Below the pieces are notes generated by a model, which saw only the letters and a list, made by a program, of their open reading frames with translations, did not search any database and was not told the DNA's origin. Below are positions 10,741 to 19,170 of a stretch of DNA of 24,026 nt, one piece after another. The position numbers and the translations under genes were made by a program. Origin of the DNA: Hofstenia miamia (Eukaryota; Xenacoelomorpha; Acoela; Hofsteniidae); the NCBI GenBank assembly GCA_900660155.1, contig CABFPE010000098.1, positions 628,100-652,125 on the forward strand. Reading direction: 5' to 3'. Each line of letters opens with the position of its first letter. Position 1 is the first letter of the stretch.

Positions 10741-11472
10741 ATGCGTGTCTACTCGTGTTTCTTTATTCTGCTCACTTATATATTACCTGCATCATTTGGA
10801 CTTAGAAATTGCACTTTTAAATCAAATTACTGCTCTTTTGTTAAGACAGTTTACACTGAACACAGTGTACATAATCCACAAGCACCTGAAAGAATTCAGT
10901 GTTTTCTTCTACCCAGAAAAGAAAACGTGTTAAATAATTTGTTATTAGTCATTTCTCCGCCACTCTCTATAATAAGTCAAAAGAAACTCGTAGGATATGA
11001 AGTGTTAGTTGCCATGCGGAGATTGGTTTCTCCTCAGTCCTATATTGCGTTGGGATTTAAGAATGTAGCAATTGATGAAGACATCTGTTTGATAATTGAG
11101 GACCTTCCTATTACTTCAGAAGACTATTTCCAACTCACAATCACTTCATTAAAGAAGCCTTTAATCGGCACAATTAACAGTCATTTATCCATTGATTCAG
11201 ATCACTGTGAATTTATATGCTCGTCAGAAAATATTTCGTCGACATTAAAATCATGTTTAAATTCCACCCTCCCTGTAAATCCAGAAATTCCTCAAACATC
11301 GATCTTCTTCGAGATGCTTCCCATAATTTTCTGTATGGTAATTATTTTATTAATAGTCGTTGTTGTTATTTGTTTCAGAAAAAAAATCCTTCGATTACAA
11401 AAATATAGAAATCCTGATAAACTAATTGTTGATTTCAACTTGGATGCCAACACAATTTCAGAGCTACAATGA
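10741..11472 (+). CDS. Putative type I single-pass membrane protein, family unknown
   Basis: This is the longest intact frame in the window (243 residues). Residues 1-20 form a signal peptide (charged MR, hydrophobic core, ASFG before the likely cleavage). The ectodomain spans about 21-190 and has seven cysteines (24, 31, 54, 116, 156, 160, 172) and three N-glycosylation sequons (Asn23, Asn164, Asn174). A transmembrane helix lies at about 192-212 (MLPIIFCMVIILLIVVVVIC), followed by basic stop-transfer residues and a cytoplasmic tail of about 31 residues ending SELQ. The first ATG is used because it directly begins the signal peptide. The coding region is free of introns. An AATAAA at 11643-11648 suggests a 3' UTR of about 190 bases. 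The opening C-T-F...C-S-F faintly recalls a MAM-type start, but nothing else supports that. It could be a cell-surface receptor or adhesion protein, or a protein captured from a mobile element; neither is shown. Confidence 0.7.
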   Translation: MRVYSCFFILLTYILPASFGLRNCTFKSNYCSFVKTVYTEHSVHNPQAPERIQCFLLPRKENVLNNLLLVISPPLSIISQKKLVGYEVLVAMRRLVSPQSYIALGFKNVAIDEDICLIIEDLPITSEDYFQLTITSLKKPLIGTINSHLSIDSDHCEFICSSENISSTLKSCLNSTLPVNPEIPQTSIFFEMLPIIFCMVIILLIVVVVICFRKKILRLQKYRNPDKLIVDFNLDANTISELQ

Positions 11473-11642
11473 AAAACTCAAGGATTTAAGTTTAATTTTG
11501 TATTTTGATTTTTAGGTGTGCATTCATACACTAATTTGAACGTTTTGAAATGTATTCTTAAAAAAATTGTCTAAAAAGTTTTACACGTAGGTTTTAGTTC
11601 TCTACGACATAATAACAAATATGTACTGCACGCCTAAGATAC

Positions 11643-11648
11643 AATAAA
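11643..11648 (+). promoter_or_regulatory. Polyadenylation signal for the membrane-protein gene
   Basis: A canonical AATAAA, 171 bases after the stop codon at 11470-11472. Confidence 0.6.
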
Positions 11649-11665
11649 TTGCTCAACAAGAGTTT

Positions 11666-13310
11666 ATATTAAATGTACAGGGTTGACAAAATATACATTG
11701 TTCTATTCGTTTAATTTTTGTATGAATATGCAGTAGTTCTTATAAAAATGTTCATTTTTAAACATGTTCCTTATTGGTTGTAGTTTTCAGCAAATAAAAT
11801 GATCTTGACAATTGTTGGTCGCATAATAGTAGTGACTCAACAGAGGATTATTAATCTATTGGAAATTCAACAAGTAGTAGTGTATTGTTACTAATACCCA
11901 ATTAGCTAAATCTCAAAATCAATCGCAAAGATGCATCAGAGTTTGAAAGTTTATGGGAAGAAGTAAAAAATCGTATTAAAGATTTCGTGTATCAAAAATA
12001 ATTGACGAAAAAAAATACGTTTTTCATTTTATTCTTGATGACTTGAAAATCAATTATTTAACAACATGTTGACCACGATAAACCACGCATTTTCTTAATA
12101 CATTTGTTTTTGAACCCTTTATTCGGCCGGGTATTTTTTTAACTATTAGAACCCCTCTTAAAATCAATCTTATTCATTACAAAGAAGTCAAACTTAGCAG
12201 CACTGTAACATGCATGTATGACTGAATACTAAGAGAACAAAAAATTGGATATTTTTATGCTCTGAGGTCATAAAAGTCTCTGAAGTCAATAAATATTTGA
12301 AAAGTTTGTTGCAAGACGTTAAAACGCTAATATTTGGTAAGGTGGTGGCCAATGATAAATTGAAAATAATAATTCGATGTCATCCTGACCTGAAGTTCTG
12401 AAGCAAATTTATCATTGAAAATAGCAGTAAAAATACTAGCTTTTTTAGAATAATATATGTGCTACTAGAAAAATGACGAAGGAAATTATGATTTTTATTT
12501 TAGACATTTGTCTTGTTAACAATATTTTATTTCTCCATAGGATGTTCCTCAGCACCCCTACTAGGATCACTCAAACTAGTAGGACTTATTTTCTATTAAC
12601 AGAAAGTATTTACATGCATGTCAAGTAATTTTGCAGACGAATATTTCCTTCTCTGATCACTGAATTTAATAAAAACAGCCTTACAAAGATTATTATCCGA
12701 GAAAAAAATTCTGAAAATATTCACAAGCTAAATAGTCTTTTATTTCCTCTGAAAATTTTAGCCTACATAAATTGTAATCAAGTGCGAGAAAGCAGAATGT
12801 TTATTCTAACAAATAATAGACAAGTTGAATGAAATTAGAGTCACAAGCTCGCTTAATGATCTTTCTATTGCGCAAATATATACGTGTACATTTCCATTCA
12901 AAGCTATTTTAAAATTTTCAAGTAAAATTAATTTTAAAAATAGTTTTAGCTAACATTTCACCAACAGTTACCATAATTTTTTGTTATTCAAATATTTAAT
13001 TAAAATATTTGAGTGCCCTATTTTCGGAATTAGGTGAGGTTTTAATAAAGAAACTTCAAACGTATTTTAAATAGGCAATAAACCTCGGTCAAAAGAACTC
13101 ATTGCAATGTTAAAATTAATATTTGTCCAAATTAATTATTTGTTCTAATATTTTTTAAAATAATGCAACGATTGCTCCCTTCTACTACACATAATATCAT
13201 TTAGTAAGTTCGAATATAAACAAATAACTAAGAAATTTACGTGAATAGATTTTCGCAAAAAAATCATAATGCAATCATGTATTATTATCATTCGCGGGTA
13301 ATTTAAAAAA
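11666..13310. other. Gene-free AT-rich stretch
   Basis: No coding frame, RNA gene or clear repeat. A short stem CCTACTA...TAGTAGG lies at about 12556-12582. An acceptor-like TTTATTTCTCCATAG precedes a 30-codon open stretch near 12541, but I reject it as a gene. Confidence 0.45.
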
Positions 13311-13390
13311 CCGGATACACGGATCCGGTTGTGTATTGCCGATTTTACCGGATATTGGATCCGGATACCGGATTCTGGCACAACCCTAAT
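13311..13390. repeat. CCGGAT-rich repeat ending in a TAGGGTTGTGCC terminus
   Basis: CCGGAT recurs several times (ACGGATCCGGTTGTG, TACCGGATATTGGATCC, GATACCGGATTCTGG) and the block stops at CACAACCCTA. Read on the minus strand it begins TAGGGTTGTGCCAGAATCC, in the style of a hAT-like transposon end. The partner end is not seen, so this is probably a truncated copy. Confidence 0.55.
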
Positions 13391-13652
13391 CTATATAATG
13401 CTATTCATATAGCAGTCAACCAAAATTGTGAAAAAAATTTTTTCTTTTTTCTTATCTAAATAGAATCTCTATATTATATATAATACTGAGATTGTATCAC
13501 TTGGCCAACTAATTCTAATTATTGACTATTTGCTTAAGACAGAATTCTTTACTTATATTAAAACAGAAAGCCAATGATACAATTGTTTGCTAAAGTTGGA
13601 AATATGTGAGATTGCATTCATAAATTAGTTTATAATCTGCAACAGTGATTAT

Positions 13653-13850
13653 TTATATATATATATATNNNNNNNNNNNNNNNNNNNNNNNNNNNNNNNN
13701 NNNNNNNNNNNNNNNNNNNNNNNNNNNNNNNNNNNNNNNNNNNNNNNNNNNNNNNNNNNNNNNNNNNNNNNNNNNNNNNNNNNNNNNNNNNNNNNNNNNN
13801 NNNNNNNNNNNNNNNNNNNNNNNTATATATATATATATATATATATATAT
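13653..13850. repeat. (TA)n microsatellite spanning an assembly gap
   Basis: TA runs at 13653-13668 and 13824-13850 flank 155 undetermined bases (13669-13823). The gap is most simply a long (TA)n tract; its true length is unknown. Confidence 0.9.
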
Positions 13851-13947
13851 TGTAGCAGCGTTTGAATTAGTGTTATAGTAATTAAAGAAAATTCTGTAGT
13901 AGAAAATTCTGCGTCTGCCAACTAAAAATAAAGTTTAATAAAGATTA

Positions 13948-15766
13948 TTAGTTTTCCGTTGGGTAGAGTAGGTTAAAAGTACGATCCAGCAGTTCGAGAA
14001 TATGTGTGTCTTTCCACGTGGTGTGAGAAAGGTCTTCATCGCATTTAAATTGAGCGAAAGTTTCAATTTCAGTTGTGAGACTTTTCTTGTATTTGATATA
14101 TTTGATATCGGTGATATTTTTAGTAATTTGGATAGATTGACGTAAGTTGTTGATCCTTCTTTGGAAAGTATCGCAAAATTTTAGGTAGAGTTTTTGGCCC
14201 TTTAAGGCTAACATTAGAATCATTTTCGCATTGATGTCCTGATGTGTGGGCTTCTGTTGTATCTGGGAAAACGAATTTGAAGATCGCTGTTAATGAATTA
14301 TGGATGTAGTATTTTTATAGAGGAAGTTAATCTTTTGCATTATTAGTTGTTCCGTCATCTTATCTGGATCATTAACGCCCGCCCTGATCATCGTTACAAT
14401 TTCAACGTGTTTGGCGACGTCATAGTATTTGTATTTCTCTTTCCAGATGTTTAATCAGATGAGATCGTTTGCTCCCATGAAGACAGTAATATTTTTGACT
14501 TATATTTTCAAGTTTTTCTTTAAAATCATGTATTTGTGAATAGATAGGCTGGTTTTTTTATATATAGTTTCCAGTGTATGTTTGCTATCAACATATAGGC
14601 GGTTTTATTGATTTTTCTCTTTTAGTGTGCGAACTGCTGATTTGAATTCAGACTTTTGTTTGAAATTGCAAATATCTTTGTAGTCATTAAAATAAAGCCG
14701 TTGACTTGAAATGCCGTGGTTGACTGGTTTAGTATGCTTATCCTTGGTATATGGCTTGATGATGGGTAAATCGAGTATTGGAGGTGGGATGCAGAATGAG
14801 TTTTTCATTGCAATTTTCATTTCAAGTTCCGCCCAACTGCCGTGAGTGGTAGTTATTTTTGCTTTCCCAATGCTGATTGGATAGTTGATGAGTTTTCTAT
14901 TTAAGTCTTCTATGATTGTAAGGTTGCAGACCCATTTAAATGAGTTTTATATTTGCTGTCAATATTGAATTTTGCTGTTGCGCATTCAATGTCCATTGCT
15001 ACTTGTTGGAGTGGAGTCATTAGGCATTCGAGTTCCACTTTCATATATGATTCAGTGAAGAAATGTGTTTTGATAAGTTAAATGTTAGAGACTTTTGTTT
15101 GTTGAAATGAGATCAGAGTGATTCCTCTCTGTTCCTTGTTGTTATGGATGTTTTCTATTAGCATGTCCTGATCTTCCACTTTCATCCAGAGGTGTGTAGG
15201 AATCGTTTTGGTCCTTGTAATTTTTTGTTCATGATTTTGTCGATTTGTTCCTGTAATCATGATGATAATTGGAAGGTAGCTTTCATTGAGTAGTTCTTCT
15301 TGAAGTTATTTGGTTTCTGAATTTATTCTAATAAAACTGAATGAGTATTCTGGGTATCAGTGGGATAGGTAAGTGTAAAGTAGCATGTTCTTCTTGTAAA
15401 TGCTGTGGTTCTTGTATGCTTTGAGGTAAATTTGAGTTGAGTGTGGTAGTTTTTCTTGTAGCATTTCTGTGTTGATCAGAGAGTTTCAATCTGTGTAGCA
15501 TTTTTAGTGTGTTTCTGATGCGGCTCCCCACATGTATTTTCTTGTATGGACGTGGAAGATGTCAATGTCTCATTCATGGAGTCCAATTTTGTTCTGTATC
15601 ATTATTGGTCACAATCGACCAAATGGATTCTCTTTATTACTTTTGTGAGGTATTTCTCAAACCAATTGATGTTGTGCTGCTTTAGTTTGAGGGGAGCCGT
15701 CGTGAGAGATGTTTCTAGTAACAACCAGTTTTTAAGTTTTCGTGGAAGCTTGATAAAAATAATGTT
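13948..15766 (-). pseudogene. Decayed long open frame of unknown family
   Basis: Reading the minus strand, a coding signal runs about 600 codons with several in-frame stops and at least three frameshifts. From high to low coordinate the pieces are: FIKLPRKLKNWLLLETSL (no ATG) to about 15610; a Gln/Thr-rich linker (about 15350-15530); a segment LQEELLNESYLPIIIMITGT with a following charged part (15078-15320); a middle piece with IGKAKITTTHGSWAELEMKI and IPPPILDLPIIKP (14605-14930); and one frame broken only by stops from 14820 to 13948 containing YVDSKHTLE, ITVFMGANDLI, KHVEIVTMIRAGVNDPDKM and a C-terminal helix-rich part ending in a TAA. A GxND-like block after a DS suggests, weakly, an SGNH-hydrolase fold such as occurs in some LINE first ORFs. 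I recognise no homologue. It is probably the first ORF or gag-like gene of an old retroelement, or an old insertion of other origin. Confidence 0.6.
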
Positions 15767-15965
15767 TTAATCCAAATAATTTCTGCCAAGCCGAAATTAA
15801 ATACATCATAATCATCATATATAATTGAAAAACATTAGCTTTGTGAGAGAAATTCTCATTTGGAACAATATAATCAAACTTTGTTTTGTGCGAGTTTGTA
15901 AAGATCAAGATAATTCCCGGTAATATGAGTAGGGAAGTAAATTAAGTGATTATAATTAAGATTTA

Positions 15966-16154
15966 TTATTCTTCCAAAGTGGATTCACCATTCTTATTTG
16001 TAGAAGTACACCTTTCCCAATTAATACTTGGCATATTGAAATCACCACAGATGACTGTATATCTATTTAGACACAAAGACCTATAAAAATTACAAGTTTT
16101 CAAATTAATTTTTATAGTAATAAAATGCACTAATGTGAACAAAACGACTATCAT
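15966..16154 (-). pseudogene. LINE endonuclease (EEP-type) fragment
   Basis: The minus-strand frame contains YTVICGDFNMPSINWE. This matches the GDFN...W signature of the apurinic-type endonuclease in non-LTR retrotransposons (exonuclease-endonuclease-phosphatase fold), where the D and N are active-site residues. Only about 60 residues survive, ending in a stop, and no reverse transcriptase follows downstream on the same strand. It lies upstream of the decayed frame at 13948-15766 in the reading direction, which is the wrong order for one LINE (first ORF, then endonuclease), so the two are probably separate insertions. Confidence 0.7.
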
Positions 16155-17159
16155 TATAGACAGCTGATGGTTAACCCTATCTAAGAAAACTATTTTTCTA
16201 AATGAACTGAGGAATGAGAAAATAATGACCAGTTATAATGCAGATATGACTACACGGAACGAATTTATCGATGCAGATAGCAATAAACAAATAATTCAAA
16301 AAAGGTCAGGGTCATATCATTCTTCAACTTCGAGATATGGTTATACTTTTTGTACATTGCCAATTTCAGGGTTCTTGCGTAATGAGTGTTGGTTAAGCGG
16401 TTGAATAATCCAAAATAATATTTGCCATGTTTTACTTATATTATATTAGAAAGAAAATGTTTTAAAATTAATATTCCATTCTTGAAGTTTAGGACAAAAT
16501 GGGTTGATGAATTAAAATTCCCTTGATAAATTTGACCAAAAGAAATAACACTTTTAATTTCTTTTACAAACAAGTGTTGCAAATATCAAATTTCTTAGTT
16601 TATTATTAATGATTTTACATAAATTTTTCAAATAAGTGGATTAGTAAAAATTCATCAAAGATGAAAAATTTCTAAATAATTTCCTTGATATTCATTGACG
16701 AATGTCAACATTACAATGATAAACTTACCTATTTGAAATTCCGTATGTAAACAAATTATGTGATTCAAGCAAACTACAATAAAAGCATAAATGCTTAATG
16801 CCTTGCATTCCAATCTATAATGAAGCAATTTGTTCTAGAATGTTCGGAAAACATAAAGGCATCTTTAGAAAATGTTCTGGCATGGAAATTAAACTTATAA
16901 AACTTAATTCAAAGCATACGCATCACAACTAAAATACAATTATAAAAATTAAATATATCGAAAATATCTAGTTGTACAAAAAGCAATTGAAACATTTAAT
17001 TTATTGATGAATAAGACTTGGTATACTAAATAAGCACCATAAAAGCTTATTTACATAAATATTGAAGAAACCAGTGAGAATTAAATTGAATTTCCTCTAA
17101 ACACCAATGCTATAAGTAGATGTTCTAAATAAATTCAATGAATAATAAATAGTATGAGG
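16155..17159. other. Gene-free AT-rich stretch
   Basis: Nothing supportable: no long frame, RNA gene or element ends. Confidence 0.45.
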
Positions 17160-17267
17160 CAGAGATGGACATGGGGTGAGTAGGGCGAGGTATTGGAAAA
17201 TTTAGATGGCTGGACCGGACTGGGCGTGGGTTCAAATTTTCGGCCCATGTTCATCTCTGTTATGAGG
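17152..17267. mobile_element. 100-bp hAT-like MITE with 8-bp target duplication
   Basis: The element is 17160-17259. The left end CAGAGATGGACATGGG and the right end read inward (CAGAGATGAACATGGG) differ at one of 16 positions. The flanks GTATGAGG (17152-17159) and TTATGAGG (17260-17267) match at seven of eight. The CAGAGATG terminus with an 8-bp duplication fits hAT-type short elements. The body is GC-richer than its surroundings (GGACCGGACTGGGCGTGGG) and has no coding capacity. Confidence 0.88.
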
Positions 17268-17676
17268 CTCACAATTCTCATATTTGAACACTACATGCCC
17301 ATACTAAAATAATTGAGGATTAAAAATACATTTATATATCTAACAAAATTTTTTACTACATTGTGATCAAGCCTCTAATTACCTATAAAATTATGCTAAA
17401 GCAAATAGTAAAATATCCTTAATTCATAAAGATGGACAATCTTACTTGTTTACTCACAATCAGCAAAAAGCAGATTGCAATTTCTAAAGCAAATCACAAT
17501 TATTGAACAATATATTGTGGCAATATACGTGGAACATTTTACAATATTTTTCGGTAGAAATTTTGAAAACTGTTACTCCTAATAAAAGCTAACATAAATA
17601 TTTGTCTGAATGACGCTAATATAAGCTGAAATGGAATAATATAAACTAAAGTCACCTTTTCTTTCACACTGTATAC
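17268..17676. other. Probable 3' UTR/flank of the Gln/His-rich exon
   Basis: No frames or repeats. If the exon at 17677-17844 is real, its minus-strand 3' UTR lies here. I could not single out one polyadenylation signal; a minus-strand AATAAA occurs further on at about 16999-17004. Confidence 0.35.
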
Positions 17677-17775
17677 TCAATCTTGAGGCGGAACAATGTG
17701 TTGTTGAATGTTATGGTGGTTGTGGTGGTGATGGTGATGGTGATGATGTGGTTGTTGGTGGTGATGGTGATGCGC

Positions 17776-17808
<33 letters not shown>

Positions 17809-17844
17809 TTGTTGCTGTTGTTGTTGGGGATTTGCTGCCAAGAA
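17677..17844 (-). CDS. Probable last exon with polyGln and polyHis tracts
   Basis: On the minus strand a TTTCAG acceptor (just above 17844) is followed by TTC TTG GCA GCA and a 55-residue frame to a TGA at 17677-17679. The peptide starts FLAANP, then has about 17 Gln encoded by mixed CAA/CAG, then AHHHHHQQP, then a nine-His run, NHHNIQQ and the end HIVPPQD. The non-repetitive, sense-looking ends (FLAANP, HIVPPQD) and the mixed codons argue for selection on protein rather than a pure microsatellite. Gln/His tracts of this kind are common in transcription regulators and nuclear kinases, but that is only a tendency. Upstream exons should lie at higher coordinates on the minus strand; I found none, and the piggyBac and 21.9-23.8 kb insertions would then fall in introns or outside the gene. 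The family is not recognised. Confidence 0.5.
17740..17830. repeat. CAN-triplet low-complexity tract
   Basis: Minus-strand CAA/CAG then CAC/CAT triplets, likely length-variable between individuals. It is embedded in the exon at 17677-17844. Confidence 0.85.
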
Positions 17845-19170
17845 CTGAAACAATGTTGGCAATACAATATTGAAAACAAATCTAAAAAATTACTTCAGAA
17901 TACGTAAATTACACAACTTAAAATATAAAATGCAATTCTTAGACAGTTAGCAAACAAAATATAATGTGGGAAATTAACTAAACGATATTACCGAACGAGG
18001 TTCATTTACATTAAAACTAATTGAATTTAAACTTAATTTAGTCGCCAACATTCCCTATTTTCAACTTCTAAATATAACGACATTTTTTCATTAAAAGCGT
18101 TTTAAATTGCACCATTTGAAAGACACGCACACACCCAATTAACAAAAATTGAAAACATTCATTCACTATTATAATGAAAAATGTTGTTTTAAACTTTAAG
18201 AATTTAATTTTTAGGAAAAATTTAACGTCAAACTATTTTAAAGAACTGATGCGGGAAATATATTTAGTCGATAAAAGGTTTTTAGTAAAAACAAATTACT
18301 CTAACTTTATATGATTAGTATTGTAAATTATTTTCTAATTATAAATTTGAATTAAAGACTTGTGAATTAGCGTTAAATTTCGTGGGAACAATTAGGAAAC
18401 GTTGGCACCATTTGAAGTATAATGTGCAAACGTTTTCCTCTACTACTTCAACATTCACCTTTAGACCTATTTCTGTTATATTTTAATGATGATGTATGAT
18501 TGAGCAAGAAACCAAACGTCATTTTCATCAAAAATAGACCAGGTAAGCAATTTATAAGAGAATGTCACATATATATATATATATAGTCACTAGGTACTAT
18601 GGTTTTTGAAAAATCTGGACTCAGCGACTTTGAGGTTCAATTTACCATAGCACTTAGCGACTCCTTAAATTTTAAGGAGAAATAGGTGCTCAATAAATAT
18701 AGTTTTAGCTAAAAAAATATTTTTAAGAAAATTTATAATTGCATTCAGCGACTCCATATTAAATTTTGAAAATGGGTCAACTTCTCTAAGTTGGCTTCAT
18801 CATAATGAAGTTTAGGTAGTTGATTGCCAATTATGTTAATTCTAATTATTTTTTTGTTCTTACACTCATTATGACCCATTTCTGGTCATTTTTTATAATT
18901 TTTTCTAATTTGAACCTCAAGCCGTGAGAAATCGTTAATATCTCAATAACTACTAGTTCAATCGCTTCTGGAATTCTTCTAAACAATTTAAAATGCAATT
19001 TTGCCTTTAGGAAATGTTATTTTGCAATATCCAATCAAGCTTGAGCAAAGTTCTCTTGAGCAAAATATGAGTTAAGTCAAGATTGAGGATTGCTTTGTTA
19101 ATAAAAAATCAAAATATTAGTAAACGCTGTTTTGACAGTCTTTGTATTTCTCGTACGCTGTTTAATAGTC
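17845..19170. other. Probable intron or intergenic stretch with minor repeats
   Basis: It contains a (TA)n run (18569-18585), three copies of a YAGCGACTYY word (18621, 18654 and 18745), a perfect hairpin CTCCTTAAA-T-TTTAAGGAG (18661-18679), and an inverted pair TTGAGGTTCAA (about 18630) / TTGAACCTCAA (about 18910). These may be parts of one decayed short element. A minus-strand open stretch of 47 codons near 18350-18490 has no motif. Confidence 0.45.
18569..18585. repeat. (AT)n microsatellite
   Basis: A pure AT run bracketed by GTCAC words on both sides. Confidence 0.9.

Noticed and set aside
12541..12640. Possible exon after TTTATTTCTCCATAG
   Set aside because: Only about 30 open codons, no polyadenylation signal or donor in the right place, and no protein character.
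13649..13921. Ile-Tyr repeat frames on both strands
   Set aside because: Artefacts of the (TA)n tract and the run of Ns.
13948..16154. One LINE comprising the unknown frame and the endonuclease fragment
   Set aside because: On the minus strand the endonuclease lies upstream of the unknown frame, the reverse of normal LINE order.
18350..18490. Minus-strand open stretch of 47 codons upstream of the Gln/His-rich exon
   Set aside because: No usable acceptor/donor pair was found, so I could not link it to the exon at 17677-17844.
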